A stretch of 23,151 bases of DNA from an uncultured Alistipes sp. (lineage in GTDB: Bacteria > Bacteroidota > Bacteroidia > Bacteroidales > Rikenellaceae). Shown one piece after another: positions 1 through 8,852 of this stretch (positions are counted from its first letter, which is position 1; every line of letters starts with the position of its first letter). The translations under genes were made by a program, and so were the position numbers. Below the pieces are notes generated by a model that was not told where the DNA came from, made no database searches, and saw nothing but the letters and a program-made list of their open reading frames with translations. Where the stretch lies: positions 1-23,151 of the forward strand of contig CALGRZ010000017.1 of the NCBI GenBank assembly GCA_937880705.1, in the 5' to 3' direction.

Positions 1-1
1 G

Positions 2-484
2 AGCTACATAGCACCCTGGCAGGGCGGCTTCGGTACCACACTCTCGTGGCGAGGCATCACGCTCTCGGCACAGTTTGCATGGGTCGCCGACAGGTGGATG
101 TTCAACAACGACCGCTTCTTCGAGGAGAGCAACGGCCTCTACTCGACCTACAACCAGTCGCGCAGACTGCTCTACGATAGGTGGAAGCAGCCGGGCGACA
201 TCACCGACATACCGCGCTATGGCGTAACACCGCAGATGGACTCTCGCTTCTTGGAGGATGCCTCGTTCCTGCGCCTCAAGAACCTGATGTTGAGCTATGC
301 GCTGCCCTCGAAGCTGCTGCGCCGCTCGAAGTTCTTTAGCTCGGCACGCATCTACCTCCAGGCACAAAACCTCTTTACCTTCACCGCCTTCTCGGGCATT
401 GACCCCGAGGGCTCGAGCAATGTCTACAAGGCCCAATACCCCATGTCACGCCAATACTCGGTGGGTATAGACCTCTCGTTCTAA
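2..484 (+). CDS. SusC/RagA-type TonB-dependent outer-membrane transporter, C-terminal end (partial)
   Basis: Only the last 160 residues are present; the gene runs in from the left edge in frame 2. SusC proteins are 22-strand outer-membrane barrels that import oligomers bound by a SusD lid and are energised by TonB. What is seen is alternating hydrophobic/aromatic barrel sequence (a GGFGTTLSWRG segment, then an FNN..FFEESN stretch), a WKQPGDITDIPRYG segment, a RFLEDASFLRLKNLMLSY segment, an AQNLFTFT.FSGIDPE segment, and a terminal strand ending in aromatic Phe. All of these are typical of SusC C-termini. The stop lies 15 bases before the SusD-type gene, the standard SusC-SusD order. Substrate class cannot be read from this fragment. 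It heads the long operon that ends at the terminator near 14608. Confidence 0.93.
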   Translation, partial: SYIAPWQGGFGTTLSWRGITLSAQFAWVADRWMFNNDRFFEESNGLYSTYNQSRRLLYDRWKQPGDITDIPRYGVTPQMDSRFLEDASFLRLKNLMLSYALPSKLLRRSKFFSSARIYLQAQNLFTFTAFSGIDPEGSSNVYKAQYPMSRQYSVGIDLSF

Positions 485-499
485 ACGCCTAAAAGAGTT

Positions 500-2023
500 A
501 TGAAGATGAAGACAATATACAACCACACCATCTCTCTACTTACGCTTGTGGCCATCGCCTTAAGCACCACCTCGTGCTTGGATAAGTGGCCCGAGAGTGC
601 TATTCCGGCCGATAAGGCCATCAACTCTCTCGAGGAGCTGGATCAGGCCGCCATAGGTCTCTACTCGTCGTTCAAGAGTCCGGCTCTGTATAGCGGCTAC
701 CTCACCCTGCTGCCCGATATTCAGTGCGACATGGTACACGCCATCAATGGCTATACGAACATCTACGGCAACATCTGGAGGTGGGATATCCTGGCTACCA
801 ACTCGGAGATAACATCGGTTTACGCCGCCCTATATGAGGTTATCGCACGCGCCAACTTCATGTTGGAGTATGCCCCGCGCGTTGAGCTTACGCTGACCAC
901 CGACCTTGAGTTCGAGCAGCTGCGAATGCTCACCGGCGAGGCCTACATGGCCCGTGCGCTGGCCTACTCGGAGCTTATCAGGCTCTACTGCAAGAGCTAC
1001 GAGAGTGCGGAGCAGGCTGCCGAGGAGCTTGGCGTGGTCATCGTCACGAAGTATAACACCGACGAGCCTATGCGTCGCAGCTCGCTGGCCGACTCCTACG
1101 CACAGGTCATCCGCGACCTGGAGCTTGCCGCCAAGAACCTGCACAGCGACAATGAGTCGGGTGCCCTCTTCAGCTCGGTGTACTTCACCGAGTACGCCGC
1201 CTACGCCCTGCGTGCGCGTGTGGCACTCTACATGAAGGACTACGAGGCTGCGGCACACTACTCATCCGAAGTCATCGACAGCGGCTACTACCTGCTCTCG
1301 TCGGCATCGACGGAGTATACAGCCGGCATGAGCTACTTCACATACATGTGGCAGTATGACGATGCCACGGAGATCATCTGGAAGGTGGGCTTCACGATCA
1401 ACTCCTATGGCGGTGCGCTGGGTCAGTGCTTCTTCAACTACGACTACTCGTCGATGAAGCCCGACTACGTTCCCTCGGAGTGGGTGCTGGGCCTCTACGA
1501 TAGCAACGACCTGCGCTACGACAACTACTTCTACGCCTACACCACGGGCCACAGCCACGGCCTCACATGGCCCCTTGTGATGAAGTACTTCGGCAATATG
1601 AACTTCTACCAGAGCCAGATCCTGCACACCTCGATGCCCAAGCCTCTGCGCCTGGCCGAGCAGTACCTCATCCGTGCCGAGGCATTGGCCATGGAGGGGC
1701 ACTACAGCGAGGCCGCCGCAGACATTGCCACGCTGCGCGAGGCGCGCTACATGTCGTATGGTGGCGGTGTCACGCTCACCGACGACAACGCCATGACCAT
1801 AATCGAAGAGGAGCGCATCAAGGAGCTCTACATGGAGGGCTTCCGCCTCACCGACCTGAAGCGTTGGCACAAGGGCTTTGAGCGCACACCCCAGTCGGAG
1901 TCCATCGAGAATGGCTCGTCGCTCAAGGTCGAGGCCTCCAACCCCCTCTTCGTATGGCCCATACCTCAACACGAGCTGGAGTCACCCGGCTCGGAGATAC
2001 TTCCCAACGAGAGTAACCAGTAA
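500..2023 (+). CDS. SusD/RagB-family nutrient-binding outer-membrane lipoprotein
   Basis: This 507-residue lipoprotein is the expected partner of the SusC upstream. SusD proteins sit over the barrel at the cell surface and bind the substrate. The N-terminus is a type II signal peptide with the lipidated Cys at residue 26 (STTSC), followed by Leu-Asp-Lys. The C-terminal half has the family signatures: a TPR-like helix LAEQYLIRAEALAMEG, an AAADIATLREAR segment, then EEERIKELYMEGFRLTDLKRW. The end carries the usual VWPIPQHEL motif. Length is normal for the family. An alternative start six bases downstream (Met3) would give the same signal peptide. SusD homologues bind glycans or, as in RagB, peptides; the protease encoded further along favours peptides or glycoproteins here, which is inference. 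Confidence 0.95.
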   Translation: MKMKTIYNHTISLLTLVAIALSTTSCLDKWPESAIPADKAINSLEELDQAAIGLYSSFKSPALYSGYLTLLPDIQCDMVHAINGYTNIYGNIWRWDILATNSEITSVYAALYEVIARANFMLEYAPRVELTLTTDLEFEQLRMLTGEAYMARALAYSELIRLYCKSYESAEQAAEELGVVIVTKYNTDEPMRRSSLADSYAQVIRDLELAAKNLHSDNESGALFSSVYFTEYAAYALRARVALYMKDYEAAAHYSSEVIDSGYYLLSSASTEYTAGMSYFTYMWQYDDATEIIWKVGFTINSYGGALGQCFFNYDYSSMKPDYVPSEWVLGLYDSNDLRYDNYFYAYTTGHSHGLTWPLVMKYFGNMNFYQSQILHTSMPKPLRLAEQYLIRAEALAMEGHYSEAAADIATLREARYMSYGGGVTLTDDNAMTIIEEERIKELYMEGFRLTDLKRWHKGFERTPQSESIENGSSLKVEASNPLFVWPIPQHELESPGSEILPNESNQ

Positions 2024-2035
2024 ACTACCACCACT

Positions 2036-2926
2036 ATGATAGATCTTTTGAACAGAGTAACAAGGCTTGTCGCACTGCTTGGTGCAGCACTCGCAGTGCT
2101 GTCATGCGAGGCCGAGCGACACACCTACGATGGCCCCGAATATATAATGTTCTCCGATGCGGAGTACCAGCTGGGCGTGGTCCACAGCGAGGAGTGGTTC
2201 GAGATACCCATCTCGGCCACACGCCCGACAGATAGCGACCGCACCATTGCCGTGGAGGTTCTTGCCGAGCAGAGCAGTGCCATTGAGGGCTATCACTACA
2301 CCATCGAGTCGAACACGCTCACAATCAAGGCGGGTGAGATAACCACATCGCTGCGCCTGCGCGGCATAGCCGAACACCTCACCCTCGGTAGCACGCCCAA
2401 CATAGCCCTGCGCCTTGTCATCGACGAGGAGCTGGTGTGGGAGGAGTATGGCATCGAGGCCGAGGTGACACTGCACAAGTGCTGTCCGATGGATATTAAC
2501 GCCTTCACGGGCTGGTGCAAGATCACCTCATCGTGGTCGATGCAGTATATGGGCAGCGATGCCCGACTGGTGCGCACCGAGCTTATCGACAACCAGACCG
2601 ACGGCCTGCTTATCAAGGATATGTTCTACGACGGCTACGACATCCGCCTCAAGATGTTGCAGGATAACCGCCTCAACCCCACCGTGGAGATGGAGCCACA
2701 GCAGTTGGGTGCCACGGGCGAGGCCTTCGGAACGATATACGGCAACGGCAAGCTGATGATGTCACAGCTCATGGGCACACCCTCGTTCTACAGCCCCTGC
2801 GAGAACTACATGGTGCTCTACACCACCATCTATGTCGAGGAGGTGGGCACCGTGGGTGGCTACATACACATCCTGGAGTGGATATCGGACGATGAGGCAG
2901 AGCGCATACTGCGCGAGGGCTTCTAA
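2036..2926 (+). CDS. DUF4984-like lipoprotein encoded with SusCD
   Basis: This 296-residue lipoprotein has its lipid-anchor Cys at residue 24 (AVLSC) followed by Glu-Ala-Glu. After the anchor comes a beta-rich segment (about 35-145: YIMFSDAEYQLGV, then PISATRPTDSDRTIAVEV and YHYTIESNTLTIKAGE). This resembles the Calx-beta/DUF4843-like fold common in third genes of SusCD operons. A second domain (about 150-290) begins CCPMDINAFTG and ends with YIHILEW. From memory the whole resembles DUF4984, but I could not search for it. It is 12 bases after the SusD-type gene, so surely co-transcribed. Function is unknown; a surface-exposed auxiliary binding protein is the most natural guess. The adjacent Cys pair (CC, near residue 149) may form a disulphide or merely be buried. 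Confidence 0.85.
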   Translation: MIDLLNRVTRLVALLGAALAVLSCEAERHTYDGPEYIMFSDAEYQLGVVHSEEWFEIPISATRPTDSDRTIAVEVLAEQSSAIEGYHYTIESNTLTIKAGEITTSLRLRGIAEHLTLGSTPNIALRLVIDEELVWEEYGIEAEVTLHKCCPMDINAFTGWCKITSSWSMQYMGSDARLVRTELIDNQTDGLLIKDMFYDGYDIRLKMLQDNRLNPTVEMEPQQLGATGEAFGTIYGNGKLMMSQLMGTPSFYSPCENYMVLYTTIYVEEVGTVGGYIHILEWISDDEAERILREGF

Positions 2927-2963
2927 ACGATGACTGATCGATGAAGAGTAAAAACGAAATGAT

Positions 2964-4511
2964 ATGATACGAGTAATCTTTAGAAATTGTATGTTGCTAC
3001 TTGTGGCCGTGGCCACGTTGGTAGCGTGTGAGCAGAAGCCCCAGACGGACGAGATACGCTTTCCGGAGGCTGTTGTAATCGAGTGCGAGGCGGGCGACAC
3101 ACCCTCTATCAGCTTTAACGCCACCGCCGCGTGGCAGTTGAGCTCCAACGCCATCTGGTGTAACTTCTACACCCCCGCCGGCAAGCTGCAGGATATGTCG
3201 GGAGCTATCGGCAACCACACCATCATGCTCAACATCTCGACCGAGGGTCTCAAGGATAAGACCACCGAGGCGACCATCACCATGAAGATGGGTGGCAGGA
3301 GTGCCACGATAGCCACCGTGCGCCGTGCTGCAGAGCGTCTGACACTGAATATCTACACCCCCGAGGGTGAGCCTATCGAGGCTATCGAGCTGGGCTACAA
3401 CGAGTATATACCCTTCGAGGTGGAGGCCAACTTCCGCTTTGCCGCAACCGACTTCCCCGAGTGGGTGGAGTTCGAGGGTGGTGCCGTGACGGGTGGTGCC
3501 GGTGAACGTATCACGTCGGGTGCCCGCATAGCCAACGATGGCAGCCGCGAGCGTTATGCCATTGCCGCCTCGGAGGGGCACACGATAACCTTCTCGAACG
3601 AGAGTGGCACGGCTGACTTCTCGTTTGCCATAACCTACAAGGGTATGGGCGAGGATGCTCTCACCTTCACCGGCCCCTCGGGCAGCAGCTACGGCTGGGA
3701 GGTAACACTCGAGGGTGACAGCTTCCGCCAGTACAACGAGCTCACCGACGAGTACCTCACCTTCGACGATGCACTGCCCTTCACCATCACGGCGCAGGAT
3801 GACAACTACGCCGTGGTATGCTTCGAGCAGGTGGTTGAGTGCGGCCTGCCACGCTACACCACAGATGCGGCATGGATCACCTTCGACAAGAGCTCTATGA
3901 GCCTGCGCGTGGATGCCACCGACAAGGAGCGTTATGGTGCCGTGATGGTACTTCCCATGGGTATCTACGACGACATCAAGGCCGACCTGCATGGCAACCT
4001 CGTTGAGAGAGACTACTCCTCGGGCGTAGGCATCGAGGTCTTCCGCTACGACTTTTTGAAGTATGTCATCGTGGAGTTCACGCAGCACAGCTTTGCGGAG
4101 CGTGACCCCTACGAAGGCTTCTACGTCTACCACTCGCTGACCACCTACGAGATACCCTGTGAGAGGCTCTCGGACGATACTCTTGCTGCCGAGTATGGCG
4201 TAACGGAGCTCTACACCTGCCCATTCCCCATCGAGACCGATGGCAAGTCACCCAACATAATCATCGACCCCCGCATCGAGGAGTGGACCACCGCAACCTT
4301 CGAGGAGGGTCGTGCCACAGCCGAGTTCTACTACCGCGGCGAGTTGCTCAAGGCCTCGGAGGGTGAGTTTGAGATGGGCGAGAACAAGGACGAGGTGATG
4401 GCCGTACGCCTTGTAGGCCCTGCCGAGGGCTTCGAGGAGGAGGTATATGCACTCTTCAAGCTCGATGGCGAGCCCAAGAAACTGCTTGTGGTAACACCCC
4501 CTGCCAAATAA
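2964..4511 (+). CDS. BACON-like surface lipoprotein (DUF5003-like), function unknown
   Basis: This 515-residue lipoprotein has a signal peptide ending LVAC (Cys22) followed by Glu-Gln. Residues about 30-125 form a BACON-like domain: a Phe-Asn-Ala-Thr-Ala-Ala-Trp-Gln-Leu core, a second Trp in the AIWCNF segment, and a closing strand ATIATVRRAAE. BACON domains are beta-sandwiches, common N-terminal spacers or ligand-binding modules in Bacteroidetes surface proteins. The remaining ~390 residues are beta-rich with several acidic and aromatic patches and no catalytic motif I recognise. They may match DUF5003, an unverified recollection. The 37-base gap from the preceding gene is the largest in the operon but shows no terminator or promoter. 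Likely role: surface binding or scaffold protein for the locus. Confidence 0.82.
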   Translation: MIRVIFRNCMLLLVAVATLVACEQKPQTDEIRFPEAVVIECEAGDTPSISFNATAAWQLSSNAIWCNFYTPAGKLQDMSGAIGNHTIMLNISTEGLKDKTTEATITMKMGGRSATIATVRRAAERLTLNIYTPEGEPIEAIELGYNEYIPFEVEANFRFAATDFPEWVEFEGGAVTGGAGERITSGARIANDGSRERYAIAASEGHTITFSNESGTADFSFAITYKGMGEDALTFTGPSGSSYGWEVTLEGDSFRQYNELTDEYLTFDDALPFTITAQDDNYAVVCFEQVVECGLPRYTTDAAWITFDKSSMSLRVDATDKERYGAVMVLPMGIYDDIKADLHGNLVERDYSSGVGIEVFRYDFLKYVIVEFTQHSFAERDPYEGFYVYHSLTTYEIPCERLSDDTLAAEYGVTELYTCPFPIETDGKSPNIIIDPRIEEWTTATFEEGRATAEFYYRGELLKASEGEFEMGENKDEVMAVRLVGPAEGFEEEVYALFKLDGEPKKLLVVTPPAK

Positions 4512-4522
4512 CGCGATAAGCT

Positions 4523-7156
4523 ATGAAACGATACCTACAATACATCGTCGTGGCAGCTCTGCTCGTCATGGTGGGCTGCCAGCGCGACACATCGGAGATG
4601 GGTGCCGACTACGGATATGTCCAGTTCAAGGTGGTTAAGGCCTCATACTTCGACACTGCGACACGCCTCACCGACGAGTTGGAGCAGATGGCCGATGCCC
4701 ATAAGCTCACCGTTGTTCTCCAGCACGACGGCTCGACAATCACGCAGACACTGCAACTGCACGCCTACGACACCGCCTCGGCAGAGTGGGGCCTGCAAAG
4801 CGATAAGCTGCGCCTGCTCACGGGCGACTACTCGATCATCGGCTTCTACCTCTACGACAACCTCGACGAGCAGCTGCTCACGGGTGACAGCCGCGGTGAC
4901 TTCACGGTGGTGAAGGGCGGCCTTGTAGTGAAGCCCATCGAGGTTGCAGCCGTGGAGCGTGGCTATGTGAGCTTCACGCTCGAGAAGGAGTTTACACGCG
5001 CCGACGACGACATGCTCTTCCGCTCGATAAAGGCTGTCGACGTCTCGGTGCGCAACCTCTTCACGCACGAGGAGACCACCTTCAAGCAGCTGCCCGTAAG
5101 CTACCAGGAGTATTTCACCGAGGGCGCGGTGGATGGCGACCTCTACGACCGCAACGCGTTGAGCTCATTTGCCGTGTGTGACAGCATCATAAGCATCGAG
5201 GCCGGCAACTACCTCATCACGGCCTACACGGCCTACTCCGACAGCAAGGCCCGCACACCCCTCGGCAGTGGCTCCATAGCATCGCTTAGGCGAGAGTTCA
5301 GCGTGGAGGATAACCTCACCACGGCCGACGTGTCGGTACCCATCACTCTCTCGACCACTGCGGAGCACATCCGCGACTACGAGGCACTTAAGGCCATCTG
5401 GTTGGCCCTCGACGGCCCCAACTGGACATACCACGGCGAGGCCTACACGCCTGGGGCAAACTGGGACTTCAACAAGGACATAGACATGTGGGGCGATCAG
5501 CCGGGCGTTACGCTCGACGGCAATGGCCGCGTGGTATCGCTCAACATCTCGGGCTTTGGTGCTCGCGGCATCGTTCCCGACGCCATTGGCCAGCTCACCG
5601 AGCTGCGCATACTCTACCTTGGCGACCACAACGAGATGCTCGGAGGCTTTGAGTACGGAGGTGGCTTCATGCCCGACATGGCATCGGCCACGGATGGGCG
5701 CATAGATGCCCTCGACTACTGGCATAAGTGCCTTAAGCGTGATGGACGCGAGGATCTCTCCGAGGAGCTTAAGAGGGTTATCAACCGCGACCCCGAGCAG
5801 CGACCCATACTCCAGAGCCGCATCGACCTTAAGGATATGGCCTTTGGCGAACTGACCAACGACATACAGGGCATCTCGCGCGCCATGATGCGCCTAACGA
5901 AGCTCGAGCAGTTCTTCCTGGCCAACAGCCCCATCACGGCCGATGGTTTCTTCCGCGATGTGGAGCCACAATCACCCCTCTACGAGGAGCAGCAGAGCTG
6001 GTCGTGGAGCAACCTTACGATGCTCACCGACGTGGAGATATACAACTGTCCGAAGCTCACGCGCCTGCCTTTGGAGATGCTCACCCAGCTGCCCAACATG
6101 CAGTCGCTCAACCTCTCGGTGAACAAGAACATCAGTGGCGCGCAGCTCAAGGCCGACTGGGAGGCTATCATCGACAGCCCCTCGGGTGCTACGTTGCAGA
6201 TACTCTACCTCGGCTTCAACAACCTCGAGGAGACACCCTCGCACGACTACCTCAAGCGTATGACCAAGCTCGGTCTGCTGGACTGCACGAACAACGCTCT
6301 GAAGGTGGTACACCCCTTCGGCAAGGAGATATCGCCCTCGAAGCTCTACTACGACTTCAACCGCATTGAGCGTATCTCGGCGGCGGAGGATGGTTACTTC
6401 TGCGGTGTGAGCCAGCTGGAGGAGTTCTCGGTGAGAAACAACTGCCTCACGCAGCTGCCCGATCTGTTCACCGCGCGCTCGATATACGTCATGATGTCGG
6501 CCAACTTCTCGAACAACCGCATCGCCTCGTTGGAGAACGGCGAGGCATGGCGCGGCATCAACGCCTCGACGCTCAACCTCTCGAATAACCGCTTCGAGAC
6601 CCTGCCCAAGCAGATCATAGGCTCGGGGGCACAGATCGAGACACTGATGTTCAGTGGCAACGGCATACGCTCAATCGAGGAGGGTGCGCTGCAGGGTAAG
6701 AATGCGGCCTACCTGACGACCATCGACCTGAGCTTCAACCGCCTCAAGGAGATACCCTACTACGACTTCAGTGCCGAGAACCTCCCCTACCTCTACGGCA
6801 TCGACCTCTCGAGCAATGCTTTTGAGGCCTTCCCCTATGCGCCACTGTCGATTGATCGTCTGACGGTGATGAGCATCCGTCAGCAGCGCGACGACGAGGG
6901 TAACCGCACACTGCGTGAGTGGCCCACGGGTCTACACTCGTGTCCCCGCATGTCGGCCTTCTACATCGGCTCTAACGACCTGCGCAAGGTGGAGGATACC
7001 ATCTCGCCCTACATCCTGCTCTTCGAGATTAAGGACAACCCCAACATCTCGATCGACTTAAGCGCGGTGTGCCCCTATATCGAGATGGGCTACTATGAAC
7101 TTATCTACGACTCGTGGCAGGATATACGCGGCTGCGATGCCCTTAACCTCGACTAA
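4523..7156 (+). CDS. DUF4458-like plus leucine-rich-repeat surface lipoprotein
   Basis: This 877-residue lipoprotein has its anchor Cys at residue 19 (VMVGC), then Gln-Arg-Asp. Residues about 30-275 are beta-rich and resemble DUF4458, possibly two related halves (about 30-150 and 150-275). From about 281 a leucine-rich-repeat region begins with the usual cap: DYEALKAIWLALDG, a Trp-rich stretch (NWTYHG, NWDF, MWG), PGVTLDGNGRVVSLNISG, then IVPDAIGQLTELRILYLG. Repeats follow with long insertions (about 375-440) and clear consensus turns such as LNLSVNKN, LNLSNNRFETLP and IDLSFNRLKEIP. LRR solenoids bind proteins, so this is a likely recognition or scaffold subunit for a protein substrate or the neighbouring protease. 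It starts 11 bases after the preceding gene and 5 before the next. Confidence 0.9.
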   Translation: MKRYLQYIVVAALLVMVGCQRDTSEMGADYGYVQFKVVKASYFDTATRLTDELEQMADAHKLTVVLQHDGSTITQTLQLHAYDTASAEWGLQSDKLRLLTGDYSIIGFYLYDNLDEQLLTGDSRGDFTVVKGGLVVKPIEVAAVERGYVSFTLEKEFTRADDDMLFRSIKAVDVSVRNLFTHEETTFKQLPVSYQEYFTEGAVDGDLYDRNALSSFAVCDSIISIEAGNYLITAYTAYSDSKARTPLGSGSIASLRREFSVEDNLTTADVSVPITLSTTAEHIRDYEALKAIWLALDGPNWTYHGEAYTPGANWDFNKDIDMWGDQPGVTLDGNGRVVSLNISGFGARGIVPDAIGQLTELRILYLGDHNEMLGGFEYGGGFMPDMASATDGRIDALDYWHKCLKRDGREDLSEELKRVINRDPEQRPILQSRIDLKDMAFGELTNDIQGISRAMMRLTKLEQFFLANSPITADGFFRDVEPQSPLYEEQQSWSWSNLTMLTDVEIYNCPKLTRLPLEMLTQLPNMQSLNLSVNKNISGAQLKADWEAIIDSPSGATLQILYLGFNNLEETPSHDYLKRMTKLGLLDCTNNALKVVHPFGKEISPSKLYYDFNRIERISAAEDGYFCGVSQLEEFSVRNNCLTQLPDLFTARSIYVMMSANFSNNRIASLENGEAWRGINASTLNLSNNRFETLPKQIIGSGAQIETLMFSGNGIRSIEEGALQGKNAAYLTTIDLSFNRLKEIPYYDFSAENLPYLYGIDLSSNAFEAFPYAPLSIDRLTVMSIRQQRDDEGNRTLREWPTGLHSCPRMSAFYIGSNDLRKVEDTISPYILLFEIKDNPNISIDLSAVCPYIEMGYYELIYDSWQDIRGCDALNLD

Positions 7157-7161
7157 AAGCA

Positions 7162-8847
7162 ATGAGTATGAAGAGAGTACATATATACATATCTGCCGTC
7201 GTGGCCCTCGTAGCCCTTATGACGGCGTGTCAGACGGACACCACAACCCTTCAGGGCTTCGAGGCCGACTGCACGACAATCGAGGCCCCGGCCACAGGTG
7301 GTGACTTCACGGTAGCCATCCGCTCGGACAAGGAGTGGACAGCCGTAGTTGCCGAGCCGTGGCTGATGGTATCACCCGCCAATGGCCGCGGCGAGGTGAG
7401 GTGCATCGTCAAGGTCGACTCTACGCTCGTAAACGACATACGTCAGGCCGACATACGCTTCTCGTCATCCGGCGAGGTGCTCAACACGCTGCATGTCGAG
7501 CAGGCCGGCTATGCACCCTGCATAACCCCCGATGAGGCCGAGCACACCATCGCTGCCTCGGCAAAGCGCGACGAGCGATGGCTCGAGACCGAGATCACAA
7601 CAAACGTAGAGTTCAACGTGGTGGCCGAGTATGACGGCCAGGAGGAGTGGCTCACAATCGAGGATTATCACCTGACACTCGACCGCGGAGCACGCCCCCG
7701 CACCACACGTCTGCACCTCGACTGGAGGATGAACACCATACCTTCCGAGCGCACAGCAACGCTTCACCTGCTGCCCCGAAGTGGCGAGATAGCGACCCCC
7801 GCAACGATTGTCATCCGACAGGAGGCCGCACCCCTTATCGAGGATAACCGCCAAGGCGACTCACTGGCCGTCATCACCATCTTCGAGAAGCTGGAGTGCT
7901 GGAGCGACAACGGCATATCGACCACCGAGGGCATGCACCGCTGGGGCTGTCTGCGCCTCTGGGAGGCTACTGACGAGGCACTGCCCGAGGCCGAGGCCGT
8001 GGGTCGTGTGCGCGACCTCGACTTAAGCTACTTCAACACCGAGGAGGGCATACCCCAGGAGATCAAATACCTGAAATACTTGGAGACACTCTCACTCTTT
8101 GGCAATGTCAACACGATGCTCAAGAGCATATCGCTGGGCGAGGAGGTTACCACACTTGCGCACCTCAAGGCACTGCGTGTGGCAGCCTACGGCATCTCGG
8201 AGCTGCCCGAGTCGCTCACCCGCCTGGGTGCTACGCTCGAGACCCTCGACCTGAACTCGAACAACCTCGAGCGCATCCCCGAGTGGCTGACAAGCGAGAA
8301 CTTCCCCAAGCTCAAGTCGATAAACCTCTCGAGCAACCGCCGCGCAGCGCGCACCTCGTTGCAGAACATGGGCGATGAGCCTATCGGCCTCTACACCAAC
8401 ATGGAGCTGAGCGACGACATCGAGCGACTGCTCCGCTGGGAGAGCCTCGAGGAGCTGGCCCTGTCGTACAACTACATCGAGGGCTCGCTACCCGACCTGC
8501 GCGTGGGCGACAACGGCATACGCGCCTACACCGAGGAGGATATTAAAGAGCGTGGCGACACGCTGCGCTGGGCCGTGGACAACGCCCTGCCCAGGGTGCT
8601 GCCCAACATGCGCAGCCTGCGCCTCAACCTCAACTTTATGACCGGCCGCCTACCCGACTGGCTGCTCTACCACCCCCGCCTGATGGAGTGGGGTGCCGAG
8701 GTGCTGATATTCCAACAGCAGGAGTCGGCAACCGACAGCAAGGGTCGCAAGGTGCAGTTTGACAACGTACCCGGCTCGTTTGAGTACTATTTTGAGCGGT
8801 ATCCCCTGCTGCGTGGCCGCTTTGAGTTTAACGATGAATTAGAGTAG
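7162..8847 (+). CDS. BACON-domain plus leucine-rich-repeat surface lipoprotein
   Basis: This 561-residue lipoprotein has Cys23 as anchor (LMTAC) followed by Gln-Thr-Asp. Residues about 37-118 fit a BACON domain: APATGGDFTVAIRSDKEW, a second Trp in EPWLMVSPANGRG, and the final strand LHVEQAG. A second, more divergent BACON-like unit follows (about 119-225), ending ATIVIRQEA. Residues about 230-561 are leucine-rich repeats, starting with a degenerate cap (LAVITIFEKLECW ... MHRWGCLRLW), then LETLSLFGN, LETLDLNSNNLERIP and MRSLRLNLNFMTGRLPDW. It thus pairs with the upstream LRR lipoprotein, but its first half is a different module. The start used has another Met two codons in; either serves the signal peptide. 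Gaps of 5 bases on both sides imply tight coupling to the LRR and protease genes. Confidence 0.9.
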   Translation: MSMKRVHIYISAVVALVALMTACQTDTTTLQGFEADCTTIEAPATGGDFTVAIRSDKEWTAVVAEPWLMVSPANGRGEVRCIVKVDSTLVNDIRQADIRFSSSGEVLNTLHVEQAGYAPCITPDEAEHTIAASAKRDERWLETEITTNVEFNVVAEYDGQEEWLTIEDYHLTLDRGARPRTTRLHLDWRMNTIPSERTATLHLLPRSGEIATPATIVIRQEAAPLIEDNRQGDSLAVITIFEKLECWSDNGISTTEGMHRWGCLRLWEATDEALPEAEAVGRVRDLDLSYFNTEEGIPQEIKYLKYLETLSLFGNVNTMLKSISLGEEVTTLAHLKALRVAAYGISELPESLTRLGATLETLDLNSNNLERIPEWLTSENFPKLKSINLSSNRRAARTSLQNMGDEPIGLYTNMELSDDIERLLRWESLEELALSYNYIEGSLPDLRVGDNGIRAYTEEDIKERGDTLRWAVDNALPRVLPNMRSLRLNLNFMTGRLPDWLLYHPRLMEWGAEVLIFQQQESATDSKGRKVQFDNVPGSFEYYFERYPLLRGRFEFNDELE

Positions 8848-8852
8848 CAGCT

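Noticed and set aside
2997..4133. A 378-codon minus-strand open frame within the BACON-like gene
   Set aside because: It lies wholly inside a credible lipoprotein gene, with no signal peptide, motif or promoter of its own. Similar shadows occur opposite most genes of this GC-rich operon, for example 12209-13399.
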